Assembly: GCF_001468395.1 (NCBI RefSeq)
Contig: NZ_LNSG01000006.1
Location: 1 to 64,000, forward strand
Source of the DNA: Sphingopyxis sp. H073
GTDB lineage: Bacteria; Pseudomonadota; Alphaproteobacteria; Sphingomonadales; Sphingomonadaceae
DNA: 64,000 nt
Reading direction: 5' to 3'
The notes beneath the pieces were generated by a model. That model saw nothing but the letters and a program-made list of their open reading frames with translations. It did not search any database and was not told where the DNA came from. Of this stretch, positions 24,341-33,037 are shown piece after piece. Positions within the stretch are counted from its first letter, which is position 1; every line of letters starts with the position of its first letter. The position numbers and the translations under genes are program-made.

Positions 24341-25255
24341 ATGCGCAGGATCCGGATGCTGATGCTGGTCGCGGCGCTCGCGTCGCCGGTCGCGGCTGGC
24401 GCGAAGGAGCCGATCGGCGCGGCGGGGCTCAAGGCGATCGAAGCGAAGGTGCCGCCGCAAGGCTGGTATCCCGACGGCTATTACGACATCCGCATCGCCG
24501 CGGAGGGGCAGATTGCCGATTTCCCGCGCGACACTCTGACGATGGACTGGGGCGACGGCCAGCCGCCCTATTATGACGTGATCGACTGCAACGCCGAATA
24601 TGTCAGCCTCGACGAGACCGACCCGCTGACCGCGCGCTATGGCGGGGTGGCACTCGAGGTCGCGCGGCTGCGCGCCGAGTTCGAGCGGATGAAATATCCC
24701 GTCGCGGTCTATGCCGAACCCCTGCTGGCGTTCGAAAAAGCGATGATCGAGGATGCGAAGGCCGCGCCCGAACCGATGAGCGAGGCGGACATCGCCGCCG
24801 CCGATGCCGCGATGGAAGCCGATGTGTCGGATGCGGCGGCAGAGCCCGCCGACGGGGGCGGTTTTGAAAACGATCCCTATTACCGGCTCGCCCAGGCGGT
24901 CGAGGCGAACCGCGCGCGGCTCGCGCCGAAACTGCCGAAGGTCGTCGCCGACGGCGGCTGCGGCGCGGGTGAAGGCAATCCGGTGGTCGTCCGCACCAGC
25001 CCGCCGCAGGGCGAGGTGCTGATGATCAACGCCTTCGCCTTCAAGGTTTGCACGCGCAAGAAGCCCGATCCGTGGGACCGTTTCGCGTGCAAGTGGAACG
25101 AGATAGAGACCGGCGTCGACCAGACGCTGTCGGGCCGGTACGTCTATCAGGTCAAATGGCCCGATGGCACGGTGCGCAAGGGGACGCGCGAAATCGCGCC
25201 GAGCTATGACGACGAACCGAAGGTTACGGTCACCTTCAAGAAGACGGGAAGCTAG
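24341..25255 (+). CDS. secreted partner of the TIR-membrane protein
   Basis: A 304-residue protein with a signal peptide (MRRIRMLMLVAALASPVAAGA). The mature part is acidic, has four Cys (in VIDCNAEY, GGCGAG, KVCTRK and FACKWN) and ends in a beta-rich segment (YVYQVKWPDGTVRKGTREI). No family is recognised. It starts one base after the TIR gene stop behind CAGGAGGGTTGAG, so the two form an operon. The product probably meets the TIR protein's periplasmic loop. Its stop overlaps that of phoH by four bases (CTAG). Confidence 0.65.
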   Translation: MRRIRMLMLVAALASPVAAGAKEPIGAAGLKAIEAKVPPQGWYPDGYYDIRIAAEGQIADFPRDTLTMDWGDGQPPYYDVIDCNAEYVSLDETDPLTARYGGVALEVARLRAEFERMKYPVAVYAEPLLAFEKAMIEDAKAAPEPMSEADIAAADAAMEADVSDAAAEPADGGGFENDPYYRLAQAVEANRARLAPKLPKVVADGGCGAGEGNPVVVRTSPPQGEVLMINAFAFKVCTRKKPDPWDRFACKWNEIETGVDQTLSGRYVYQVKWPDGTVRKGTREIAPSYDDEPKVTVTFKKTGS

Positions 25256-26259
25256 CTTCCCGGCCCTTCGTAAGCCTCAACGATCCGCCCGACGATCGGG
25301 TGGCGGACGACGTCGGCGCTGGTAAAACGGCTGACATTGATCCCTTCCAGCCCTTCGAGCCGCGCCACGGCGTCGGCAAGACCGGAGGTTGCGGGCACCG
25401 GCAAGTCGACCTGTTTCGGGTCGCCGCAGATCACCATGCGGCTGTTCATGCCGAAACGCGTCAGGAACATCTTCATCTGCGGTATCGTCGTGTTCTGCGC
25501 CTCGTCGAGGATGATGAAGGCGTCTGCCAGCGTCCGGCCGCGCATGAAGGCGAGCGGCGCGATCTCGATCTCTCCGCTCGCGATGCGGCGCTCGACCTGT
25601 TCGGCGGGCAGGCAGTCGTGGAGTGCGTCGTAGAGCGGGCGCAGATAGGGATCGACCTTTTCCTTCATGTCACCGGGCAGGAAGCCGAGCTTCTCGCCCG
25701 CCTCGACCGCCGGGCGCGAGAGGATCAGCCGTTGGACGCTACCGGTAATGAGCTGCGCGACCGCCTGCGCGACCGCGAGATAGGTCTTGCCGGTGCCCGC
25801 CGGGCCCAGTGCGAAGATCACGTCGTCGCGCGCCAGCGCATGCATATAGGGAACCTGCGAAGGCGCGCGCGGCACGATCGTCTTCTTGCGCGTGCGGATC
25901 ATCACCGTCGGCGCTTCGCTGACGTCATGGCGGATGATGCCCGCCAGCGTCGGCTGCGCGGACATCGCGATCACCGCGTCGACCAGCCCCGCGTCGGCCT
26001 CTTCGCCGCGCTCGATCCGGCCATAAAGTTCGGTCAGCACGTCGCGCGCCCGCGCCGCCGCTTCCGCCTCGCCTTCGATCTGCACGCGGTTGCCGCGCGC
26101 CGAGATATAGACGCCCAGCCGGTTCTCGATCGCGACGAGGTTACGGTCGAACTCCCCGAACAAAATGCCCAACAGCTGCGTTCGCTCGAATTCCGCGGTC
26201 AGTTTGACACGGTCGCCGGGTTCGGCGGGGGGGGCGGCAGTCAGGGGGCGTTTCGACAC
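25252..26259 (-). CDS. phoH: PhoH family ATPase
   Basis: A 335-residue cytoplasmic P-loop NTPase. The N-terminal KH-like region precedes the ATPase core with LGPAGTGKTYLAV (Walker A), FIILDEAQNTT (Walker B) and the RPAVEAGEKLGFLPG signature of PhoH. Proteins of this group act in RNA metabolism, usually beside ybeY. Here ybeY, corC and lnt do not follow; a convergent TIR gene pair is found instead. Confidence 0.93.
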   Translation of the reverse strand: MSKRPLTAAPPAEPGDRVKLTAEFERTQLLGILFGEFDRNLVAIENRLGVYISARGNRVQIEGEAEAAARARDVLTELYGRIERGEEADAGLVDAVIAMSAQPTLAGIIRHDVSEAPTVMIRTRKKTIVPRAPSQVPYMHALARDDVIFALGPAGTGKTYLAVAQAVAQLITGSVQRLILSRPAVEAGEKLGFLPGDMKEKVDPYLRPLYDALHDCLPAEQVERRIASGEIEIAPLAFMRGRTLADAFIILDEAQNTTIPQMKMFLTRFGMNSRMVICGDPKQVDLPVPATSGLADAVARLEGLEGINVSRFTSADVVRHPIVGRIVEAYEGPGS

Positions 26260-26294
26260 GTGGGCAGGTCTCCTTCAAAGGATGGCACAACTCT

Positions 26295-26314
26295 ACTCCC
26301 GCGAGGGCGGGAGT
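26295..26314. repeat. short hairpin between miaB and phoH
   Basis: ACTCCCGC-GAGG-GCGGGAGT is a perfect 8-bp stem with a four-base loop and no T-run. It may lower readthrough or stabilise the RNA. It resembles small dispersed hairpins of sphingomonad genomes. Confidence 0.4.
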
Positions 26315-26369
26315 CCATCACCGATGCTCTCGAAATTCGACGGACGGAGCAGAAAACTCCGCGGCCCAT

Positions 26370-27710
26370 TCAGGCGACCGCTTCGACCAGCGGCTCGGCG
26401 CCGAGGCTGTTAGGGCCGGCCGAGGTGATCCGCACGTCGACCATGTCGCCGATCGCGAGCCCCGGCGCGGTGACGTGCACCGACTGGAGCCAGGGCGACT
26501 TGCCGATGAGCTGGCCGTCATGCTTGCCCTTGCGTTCGAGGAGCAGGCGCGTCGTGCGGCCGACGGTCGCCTGATTGAACGCCTGCTGCTGTTCGTTGAG
26601 CAGGGCCTGCAGGCGCTGGAGGCGGTCGTTCATCACGACTTCGTCGATCTGGTCGCCCATCGTCGCGGCGGGCGTGCCGGGACGGCGCGAATATTTGAAG
26701 CTGTACGCCATCGCGTAATTGGTCGCGCGAACGATATCGAGCGTCGCGAGGAAATCCGCTTCGTTCTCGCCGGGAAAGCCGACGATGAAGTCGCCCGAGA
26801 TCGCGATGTCGGGGCGCACGGTGCGGACGCGTTCGATGACCTTCAGATAGCTTTCGACCGAATGGCTGCGATTCATCGCGGCGAGGATGCGGTCGCTGCC
26901 CGCCTGCACCGGCAGGTGGAGGAAGGGCATCAGCTTCTCGACCTCGCCATGCGCGGCGATCAGCCCGTCGGTCATGTCGTTGGGATGGCTGGTGGTGTAG
27001 CGGATGCGTTCGAGCCCGTCCTCGCGCGCGAGTTCGCGGATCAGGCCGTCGAGGCCGATTGCCCGGCCCTTCGCGTCTTCCCCGTCCCACGCATTGACGT
27101 TCTGGCCGAGCAAGGTGATCTCACGCACCCCGCCCGCGACCAGGGCGCGCGCCTCGGCGATCAGGTCCACGAAAGGCCGGCTGATCTCGGCGCCCCGCGT
27201 ATAGGGCACGACACAATAGGTGCAGAATTTGTCGCAGCCTTCCTGCACGGTCAGGAAGGCGGTGGGGCGCTGGCCGCCGGCGCGTTTCGGCAGCGCGCCG
27301 AACTTGCTCTCGAGCGGCATGTCGAGGTCGATCGCCTTCTCTCCCCGCTCGGCGCGTGCGATCAGCTCGGGCAGGCGGTGATAGGCCTGCGGGCCAACGA
27401 CGACATCGACGCTCGGCGCCCGGCGCGCGATCTCGGCGCCCTCGGCCTGCGCGACGCAGCCCGCGACCGCGATCGTCGGCGTGCTGCCGTCCTCGCGCTT
27501 CAGCCGCCCGATATCCGAATAGACTTTTTCCGCCGCCTTTTCGCGGATGTGGCAGGTGTTGAGCACGACGAGATCGGCATCGGCGCCGTCGGCCGCGGGC
27601 ACATAGCCCTCGGCGCCCAGCACCTCGGCCATGCGTTCGCCGTCATAGACGTTCATCTGGCAGCCGAAGGATTTGACGTGGAACGTCTTTGCGGGAGGGG
27701 TAGCGGTCAT
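26370..27710 (-). CDS. miaB: tRNA-2-methylthio-N6-dimethylallyladenosine synthase MiaB
   Basis: A 446-residue radical-SAM methylthiotransferase that adds the methylthio group to i6A37 of tRNAs. The N-terminal UPF0004 domain has its three Cys ([25 protein letters not shown]). The radical-SAM cluster is [15 protein letters not shown], and a TRAM domain ends the protein. Start 27710 is the first Met of the family core ([17 protein letters not shown]). Confidence 0.96.
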   Translation of the reverse strand: MTATPPAKTFHVKSFGCQMNVYDGERMAEVLGAEGYVPAADGADADLVVLNTCHIREKAAEKVYSDIGRLKREDGSTPTIAVAGCVAQAEGAEIARRAPSVDVVVGPQAYHRLPELIARAERGEKAIDLDMPLESKFGALPKRAGGQRPTAFLTVQEGCDKFCTYCVVPYTRGAEISRPFVDLIAEARALVAGGVREITLLGQNVNAWDGEDAKGRAIGLDGLIRELAREDGLERIRYTTSHPNDMTDGLIAAHGEVEKLMPFLHLPVQAGSDRILAAMNRSHSVESYLKVIERVRTVRPDIAISGDFIVGFPGENEADFLATLDIVRATNYAMAYSFKYSRRPGTPAATMGDQIDEVVMNDRLQRLQALLNEQQQAFNQATVGRTTRLLLERKGKHDGQLIGKSPWLQSVHVTAPGLAIGDMVDVRITSAGPNSLGAEPLVEAVA

Positions 27711-27759
27711 GCGGCCCCGATAGAGGAAGGAGCCGCGGAAATGAAGGGGATTCGACCCG

Positions 27760-28647
27760 TCATCCGTCGCCTTCCGGCGTTGCCGGCTGGTAGCGCACCG
27801 GCGCGACATGATGCGGAAAGGACCGGAGCGGCTTGCCCAGCGCGCCGACCAGCGCCGCCTCGATCCGGCGCCGCGCCTCCGCGGTGATCGCCTTGCGACC
27901 GGGGAAGTCGCGCGGGTGGAAGGGCTCGAGGAAATGGATGTGGAGGCGGAAGGTGCCGGGCCGGGCGAGGATACGCTTGGCGTTGTCGATCCCCTGCTCG
28001 ACCCCGATCCAGCCGATCCATTCGGCAATCGGACCATAGTCGAGCATTACCGGCTGGACGAGCACCGCGGGCGGCGGCGGATCGAGCACCTGCATCATCG
28101 AGGTCTTGAACGGCAACAACGACTGGCCATCGGTCGTCGTCCCTTCGGGAAAGACCGTCACCGACCAGTTGTCGGCCAGCGCCTCGCGGAGCAGGTTGAT
28201 CTGGTCGGCAACCCCGCCGCGATCCTCGCGGCTGACGAAAACGGTGCGGTTGAGGCGGCAGAGCCGGCCGATGACCGGCACCCTCCCCAGTTCGGCCTTG
28301 GCGACGAAGGCAGTTCCGCTCGCGCCCGCGAGCGCGAGGATATCGACCCAGCTCACATGGTTCGAGATGAAGAAGACATCGCGGCGCAGCGGCGTCCCGT
28401 GCGTGGTCACGCGCGCACCGACGATCCATGCGGCGAGGAACAGGAACAGTTTCGGGAACGGCGAGCCGTAGCGGAAGATGCGATAGAGATAGTGGAGCGG
28501 CACCAGCACCAGCAGCGCGAGCACGAGCAACAGCACCCGCCAGAGGATGCGCGCCTTCCCCCTCAGCGAAATCGGTGCCGGATACCCTGCCGCGATCGCG
28601 GCGCGCTGTTCGGCCGGGTCAGTCCTTGCGGTCGAGCCGGACGCCAT
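27760..28647 (-). CDS. plsC: lysophospholipid acyltransferase (PlsC family)
   Basis: A 295-residue membrane-bound acyltransferase. A hydrophobic anchor ([21 protein letters not shown]) precedes the HX4D motif ISNHVSWVD and the FPEGTTTDG motif. It should acylate 1-acyl-glycerol-3-phosphate to phosphatidate or remodel phospholipids. ATG 28647 lies inside the end of fur (29-bp overlap) behind TATGGAGCTTT, so expression is coupled to fur. Confidence 0.9.
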   Translation of the reverse strand: MASGSTARTDPAEQRAAIAAGYPAPISLRGKARILWRVLLLVLALLVLVPLHYLYRIFRYGSPFPKLFLFLAAWIVGARVTTHGTPLRRDVFFISNHVSWVDILALAGASGTAFVAKAELGRVPVIGRLCRLNRTVFVSREDRGGVADQINLLREALADNWSVTVFPEGTTTDGQSLLPFKTSMMQVLDPPPPAVLVQPVMLDYGPIAEWIGWIGVEQGIDNAKRILARPGTFRLHIHFLEPFHPRDFPGRKAITAEARRRIEAALVGALGKPLRSFPHHVAPVRYQPATPEGDG

Positions 28648-29041
28648 AAAGCTCCATACGATGGTCGACGAGGCGATAGCCCAGCCGCTCGGCGATGACG
28701 CGCTGCAATGCCTCGAGCTCGGGATCGACGAATTCGATGACCTTGCCGGTCTCGACATCGATCAGATGGTCGTGGTGCGCCTCGGGCGCCGCTTCGTAGC
28801 GCGAGCGGCCGTCGCCGAAATCGTGGCGGTCGAGAATCCCGGCCTCCTCGAACAGGCGCACGGTGCGATAGACGGTCGCGATCGAGATGCCGCTGTCGAT
28901 CTTCGACGCGCGCTCATAGAGCGTCTCGACGTCGGGATGATCCTCCGAATCCGAAATCACGCGCGCGATGACGCGCCGCTGCTCGGTGATACGAAGCCCC
29001 TTTTCGTGGCACAATGCTTCAAGGTCGATAGTACCGGTCAT
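28619..29041 (-). CDS. fur: ferric uptake regulator Fur
   Basis: A 140-residue metal-dependent repressor. It shows the winged helix (GLRITEQRRVIARVISDSEDHP), TVYRTVRLFEEAGIL, and the metal site HHDHLIDVETGKVIEF. It lacks the C-terminal CxxC zinc sites of E. coli Fur, which is usual in this class. The start at 29041 has AGGAAAGG upstream. The palindrome before the fpr unit (23219-23243) is a candidate target within this window. Confidence 0.94.
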   Translation of the reverse strand: MTGTIDLEALCHEKGLRITEQRRVIARVISDSEDHPDVETLYERASKIDSGISIATVYRTVRLFEEAGILDRHDFGDGRSRYEAAPEAHHDHLIDVETGKVIEFVDPELEALQRVIAERLGYRLVDHRMELYGVRLDRKD

Positions 29042-29164
29042 GCGGGCCTTTCCTGCCGGGCGCAGTCGCTTCTGTTCTTTCGCCAACTGTATAGGCACGC
29101 ACCGCAAATAGAACAAGGCGGCACCCGCCGGTCCCGCCCCGCCTGATTGCAAAAAGCGACCGGA

Positions 29165-29596
29165 TCAGGGCTTGCGGCGCTTGCGTCCGCCACCCCGCCC
29201 CTTGGTGCCGAGGCCGATTTCCTTTGCCAGCGCGCGGCGCCGTTCGGCATAGTCGGGCGCGACCATCGGATAGTCGGCCGCCAGGCCCCATTTGGCGCGA
29301 TAGTCGTCGGGGGTCATGCCATAATGCGTCATCAGGTGGCGGCGCAGCATCTTCAGCTTCTTGCCGTCCTCGAGGCAGACGATGTGATCGGGTTTCACCG
29401 ACGCGCGGATCGACACCGCGGGAACGGGCTTTTCCTCGACGACGGGCTGGTTGCCGAGGTTCGACAGCGCCGCATGGACATTGTTGATCAGCAGGGCGAG
29501 GTCCGAAATGGCGACGCTGTTATTGCTGACATGCGCAGCAACAATATCGGCAGTCAACGTCACGAGCATTTCATTGGCATCTGCTTGATCCGACAT
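29165..29596 (-). CDS. mucR: Ros/MucR family transcriptional regulator
   Basis: A 143-residue zinc-finger repressor of the Ros/MucR type. The finger reads IVCLEDGKKLKMLRRHLMTHYG: the usual Cys-x2-Cys is Cys-x2-Asp (CLED), so zinc would be bound by Cys-Asp-His-His, a variant known from Mesorhizobium Ros homologues. MTPDDYRAKWGL follows, and the C terminus is very basic (GRGGGRKRRKP). MucR proteins repress surface polysaccharide and cell-cycle genes and act as H-NS-like binders of AT-rich DNA. Confidence 0.93.
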   Translation of the reverse strand: MSDQADANEMLVTLTADIVAAHVSNNSVAISDLALLINNVHAALSNLGNQPVVEEKPVPAVSIRASVKPDHIVCLEDGKKLKMLRRHLMTHYGMTPDDYRAKWGLAADYPMVAPDYAERRRALAKEIGLGTKGRGGGRKRRKP

Positions 29597-29634
29597 GATC
29601 GCAATTTCCTTATCTGCTACCCCAAAAGAGAAGG

Positions 29635-29664
29635 TTGCCGAATATTGGGCCTTATCTTCGGCAA
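29635..29664. promoter_or_regulatory. inverted repeat upstream of mucR
   Basis: TTGCCGAA (29635-29642) and TTCGGCAA (29657-29664) form a perfect 8-bp inverted repeat with a 14-bp spacer, 38 bp before mucR. The region is AT-richer than its surroundings. Autoregulation by MucR is plausible. Confidence 0.4.
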
Positions 29665-29694
29665 TAGCCGATTCATGCCATTATGGTTATAATT

Positions 29695-29714
29695 CCGCAA
29701 TCACCGATTTGCGG
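29695..29714. promoter_or_regulatory. second inverted repeat upstream of mucR
   Basis: CCGCAA-TCACCGAT-TTGCGG has perfect 6-bp arms and lies between rimI and mucR. The binding protein is unknown. Confidence 0.25.
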
Positions 29715-29731
29715 CTTATATCGTTGGACTG

Positions 29732-30193
29732 TCAGGTTCGCCGCATCGTGATCGCATCGCGCACCACGCCATCGCTGCCGCGGTAATATTGGGGCCGACG
29801 TCCGCACTCGGTAAAACCGGTGCGGGCGTATAAATGCACGGCATCATTGTCGGCGCGCATTTCGAGGAAATAGTCGTCGGCGCCCTGTTCTTTTGCCCAC
29901 GCAAGCCAATCGTCGATCAGCCGCTTGCCGATCCCCTGCCCGCGCCGGGCCGGATCGACCGCGAGCAACAGCAACTCGCTCTCCGGTCCCGCGACGCGTG
30001 CCGCCGAAAAGCCGCAGGGCGTGTCGCCATCCCACGCGACCGCGACGCGCGCGGACGGGAGGGCAAAGAGGGTGAGGAGTTGCGCGGTGCTCCACGCCTC
30101 GCCATAGGCGGGGTCGAACGCCGCCTCCATCACGCGCATCACCGCGGTAATATCGCCGACGCGGGCGGGCGCAAGGCGGATGGCGCGGCTCAT
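29732..30193 (-). CDS. rimI: ribosomal protein S18 alanine N-acetyltransferase
   Basis: A 153-residue GNAT enzyme. The acetyl-CoA loop is VDPARRGQGIGKRLIDDWL, followed by LEMRADNDAVHLYARTGF, the conserved Y in RimI-type C termini. It overlaps tsaB by four bases (ATGA), the classic tsaB-rimI pair, which supports the RimI call over a general GNAT. It acetylates the N terminus of S18. Confidence 0.9.
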   Translation of the reverse strand: MSRAIRLAPARVGDITAVMRVMEAAFDPAYGEAWSTAQLLTLFALPSARVAVAWDGDTPCGFSAARVAGPESELLLLAVDPARRGQGIGKRLIDDWLAWAKEQGADDYFLEMRADNDAVHLYARTGFTECGRRPQYYRGSDGVVRDAITMRRT

Positions 30194-30816
30194 GCCGAAG
30201 TCATCGGCTTGGCGTCGGGCGCGCGGCCGTAGATCGGGCTCGGTTCGGCGAACAGCGCCCGCGTCGGCAGGCGGACGAAGGCGCGCGCGTCGGGCAGCGC
30301 GGAAACGGCGGTTCCCAAGCCGCGGCGCTCAACGAAGGCTGCGGCGCGGTTGCCGACGATGAGTGTATCGCCCTCGCGCACCGCCTCGTCGGGGAGGAGC
30401 GAACGGAGATCGCCCTGCGGCGCGAGGTCGGCACCGAAGCGCTGGACGAACCATTGCCCATGGCCGCCCTCCATCACCACCAGCGCGCCGCCCGCTGCGG
30501 CGATATCGTCGGCCGCGGCGGCCGCGACCAGCGCAAGGCTCGAAAAACCGTGCGCGGGCACCTGCCATCCAAGGGCAAGCGCGCGCGCCGCCGCGACGCC
30601 GATGCGCACGCCGGCGAAGCTTCCCGGACCGCAACCGACCGCGATCGAAGTCGCACGCCCGCCGTCCGCCAGCTCGGCAATCAGCGGGACAAGCCGCTCG
30701 GCATGGCCGCGGCCCAATAGCTCGTGGCGAAAATCGACGACGACGCCGTCATCGACCAGCGCGACCGAACAGGCCTCGCTGGCGCTGTCGATGACGAGGC
30801 ATCGGCCGTCAGGCAA
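30190..30816 (-). CDS. tsaB: tRNA t6A biosynthesis protein TsaB
   Basis: A protein of about 208 residues of the ASKHA fold, the scaffold partner of TsaD in making N6-threonylcarbamoyladenosine at position 37 of tRNA. Visible are LVIDSASEACSVAL, RGHAERLVPLI and the signature VGCGPGSFAGVRIGVA. No ATG suits the start. TTG 30816, overlapping the stop of the upstream gene, fits the family N terminus best, with TTG 30831 as alternative. It is followed by rimI with ATGA overlap. Confidence 0.92.
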   Translation of the reverse strand: MPDGRCLVIDSASEACSVALVDDGVVVDFRHELLGRGHAERLVPLIAELADGGRATSIAVGCGPGSFAGVRIGVAAARALALGWQVPAHGFSSLALVAAAAADDIAAAGGALVVMEGGHGQWFVQRFGADLAPQGDLRSLLPDEAVREGDTLIVGNRAAAFVERRGLGTAVSALPDARAFVRLPTRALFAEPSPIYGRAPDAKPMTSA

Positions 30817-31402
30817 TGCGGTTGAAGCGCTCAAAATCGGGGCGCGGGCTGCGCTCGAAGATGCTCGCGGGATCGCCATAGCCGAGCGTCGAGATGAAAT
30901 TGCTCTTCACTTTGGGCGTATCGACGAAGAAGGCCGCGTCGACCGCTTCATTGTTGAAGCCCGACATCGGCCCGGTGTCGAGCCCGAGCGCACGCGCCGC
31001 GAGGATGAAATAGGCGCCCTGCAGGCTAGAGTTGCGGAAGGCGGTGGTCTGCGCGAGCGCTTCATTGCCGACAAACCAGCTCCGCGCATCGGTGTGCGGA
31101 AAGAGTTCGGGCAGATGCTCGTAGAATTCGGTGTCCATCGCGATGATCGCGGTGACCGGCGCTTTCAGGATCTTTTCGGCGTTCGCCGGCATGGCGAGCG
31201 CGGCGAGCTTTTCCTTCGCTTGCACGGACACGCACCAGACGATCCGCGCCGGGAGGGCGTTGGCGCTGGTCGGGCCATATTTCACCAGATCCCAGATCGC
31301 GCGCAGCTGGTCTTCGGATACCGGCTTTTCGAGAAAGCCATTATAGGTGCGCGCGGCACGGAAAAGCTGGTCGAGGGCGCTGTCGGGAAGCGGCTCGCTC
31401 AT
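30809..31402 (-). CDS. RutE/HadB-like nitroreductase family protein
   Basis: A 197-residue FMN-dependent reductase. The N-terminal MSEPLPDSALDQLFRAARTY and GPTSANALPARIVW are typical of the malonic-semialdehyde reductase RutE subgroup. SLQGAYFILAARALGLDTGPM and GFNNEAVDAAFF are the usual FMN-binding neighbourhood. The rest of the rut pathway is not here, so the natural substrate (nitro compound, quinone or semialdehyde) is uncertain. Confidence 0.88.
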   Translation of the reverse strand: MSEPLPDSALDQLFRAARTYNGFLEKPVSEDQLRAIWDLVKYGPTSANALPARIVWCVSVQAKEKLAALAMPANAEKILKAPVTAIIAMDTEFYEHLPELFPHTDARSWFVGNEALAQTTAFRNSSLQGAYFILAARALGLDTGPMSGFNNEAVDAAFFVDTPKVKSNFISTLGYGDPASIFERSPRPDFERFNRIA

Positions 31403-31423
31403 CGGCTTGATCTCCTGAAACAG

Positions 31424-32002
31424 TTAGACGGCGTGAACCGCCGTTACCTCCGGCACATAATGTTTCAAGAGCGATTCGATGCCGTTTTTGAGCGTCGCCG
31501 TCGACGACGGGCAGCCGGCGCACGCGCCCTGCATCTTCAGATAGACATTGCCCTTGTCGAAACCGCGATAGATGATGTCGCCGCCATCGTTCGCGACCGC
31601 GGGGCGGACGCGCGTCTCGATGAGTTCCTTGATCTGGTCGATGATGTCGGCGTCGGCCGGATCGTCGGCGAACCCGCCCTCATCCTCGCCCGGGACGCTG
31701 AAACCAGCGGCGCTCGCCGGGTGGAACAGCGGCATGTCGGCAAGGAAATGGTCCATCACGATGCCGAGCACGTCGGGCTTCGCATCGGCCCATTCGGCGC
31801 CCGGCGCGATCGTCACCGAGATGAAATCGCGGCCGAAGAACACCCCCGTCACATCGCCGAGCGTGAACAGCGCGGTCGCCAGCGGCGAGGCCTCGGCCTC
31901 TTCGGGACTCGAAAAATCGCGCGTTCCCGTCTCCATCACCGCCCGGCCGGGAAGGAATTTGAGCGTCGCCGGATTGGGCGTCGATTCGGTTTCGATCAGC
32001 AT
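31424..32002 (-). CDS. NifU/Nfu-type Fe-S scaffold protein
   Basis: A 192-residue iron-sulfur cluster carrier. The N-terminal Nfu domain (MLIETESTPNPATLKFLPG) is followed by the NifU C-terminal domain with the cluster ligands C161 and C164 in GACAGCPSS. This is the mitochondrial NFU1-type architecture, common in alphaproteobacteria, and it transfers 4Fe-4S clusters to enzymes such as lipoyl synthase. A Met nine bases upstream (32011) is also possible. Confidence 0.93.
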   Translation of the reverse strand: MLIETESTPNPATLKFLPGRAVMETGTRDFSSPEEAEASPLATALFTLGDVTGVFFGRDFISVTIAPGAEWADAKPDVLGIVMDHFLADMPLFHPASAAGFSVPGEDEGGFADDPADADIIDQIKELIETRVRPAVANDGGDIIYRGFDKGNVYLKMQGACAGCPSSTATLKNGIESLLKHYVPEVTAVHAV

Positions 32003-32065
32003 GGGCCGCATGTGGGACGCAATGCGGCTTTGTGCAAGGTCGGTCGCGTCGGCTAGGAGAGCGTT

Positions 32066-32938
32066 ATGCGCCGCTTCACCCATTTCGCCGCCATCGACTG
32101 GTCGGGCGCGCGCGGCGAGCGGCAGCGCGGGATCGCGCTGGCCGTGGCGAGCGGCGCGGGCGCGCCCGAACTCGTCCGCCCCGGGCATATCTGGTCGCGC
32201 GCCGAAATCCTCGGCTGGCTATTGGACGTCGCGGCGGCGGGGACCGACATGCTGATCGGTTTCGATTTTTCGGCTGCCTTCGCCTTTGCCGATCATGGCG
32301 CCTATTTCCCCGACTGGAGCGAAAGCCCCGCCGACCTGCCCGAGCTGTGGGCGCTGGTCGAGCAATTATGCGCCCGCGATCCGCATTTCGGGATCGACGG
32401 CTTCCTGTCTCATCCCGAGGCGCGGCGGCATTTCCGCCATGCGAAGGGCAACGTCGGCGACCTGTTCGAGGGCGGCGCGGGTCGGCTGCGCCGTGTCGAA
32501 CGCCATCAGCGTGGCACGAAACAGGCGGCAAGCGTCAGCAACTTCAACCTCGTCGGCGCGGCGCAGGTCGGCAAGGCCAGCCTTGCGGGAATGCGCGTCC
32601 TGCACCGGCTGCACGAGCTACTGCCGCTCTGGCCGCTCGACCCGGTGCCCGCAGGCGGGCCACTGCTGGTCGAAATCTATACCAGCCTCGCCGCCCGCGC
32701 GTCGGGAATGGCGGCGGGACGGAGCAAGATCCGCGACGGCGCGGCACTCGACGCAGCGCTCGCCGCGCTGGGTTCGCGGCGGACCGGCCTCTCCGGCCCG
32801 GTCAGCGACCATGCCGCCGACGCGCTGCTCACGGCCGCGTGGCTGCGCGCGATCGCCGGCGACGCCGCGCCTTGGTCGCCCGCGCCGCTGTCGACCGCGC
32901 TCGCCGCAACCGAAGGCTGGACCTTCGGCATAATTTGA
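32066..32938 (+). CDS. DUF429-like RNase-H-fold protein
   Basis: A 290-residue protein starting FTHFAAIDWSGARGERQRGIA, a strand with an acidic residue (IDWSG) like that of DUF429 and other RNase-H-fold nucleases. A second acidic strand is LIGFDFSAAFAF, and DHAADALLTAAW near the end provides the last Asp pair. It may be a nuclease, but that is a fold-level inference. GGAGAGCGTT precedes the ATG. It is divergent from the NifU gene, and a tRNA gene follows. Confidence 0.75.
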   Translation: MRRFTHFAAIDWSGARGERQRGIALAVASGAGAPELVRPGHIWSRAEILGWLLDVAAAGTDMLIGFDFSAAFAFADHGAYFPDWSESPADLPELWALVEQLCARDPHFGIDGFLSHPEARRHFRHAKGNVGDLFEGGAGRLRRVERHQRGTKQAASVSNFNLVGAAQVGKASLAGMRVLHRLHELLPLWPLDPVPAGGPLLVEIYTSLAARASGMAAGRSKIRDGAALDAALAALGSRRTGLSGPVSDHAADALLTAAWLRAIAGDAAPWSPAPLSTALAATEGWTFGII

Positions 32939-32956
32939 CGCAAAGGGCCGGACAGC

Positions 32957-33032
32957 GCCGGCTTAGCTCAGTTGGTAGAGCAACCGCCTTGTAAGCGGTA
33001 GGTCGTCAGTTCGAGTCTGACAGCCGGCACCA
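32957..33032 (+). tRNA. tRNA-Thr (anticodon TGT)
   Basis: A 76-base cloverleaf. The acceptor stem GCCGGCT pairs with AGCCGGC, followed by A and an encoded CCA (33030-33032). The D-loop has AGCTCAGTTGGTAGAGC. The anticodon stem ACCGC/GCGGT encloses CTTGTAA, giving anticodon TGT (codon ACA). The T-loop is TTCGAGT. Confidence 0.95.
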
Positions 33033-33037
33033 GTCCC

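Noticed and set aside
32957-33032. Attachment site for an integrative element at tRNA-Thr
   Set aside because: No repeat of the tRNA 3' end and no integrase were seen within reach. The genes on both sides look native.
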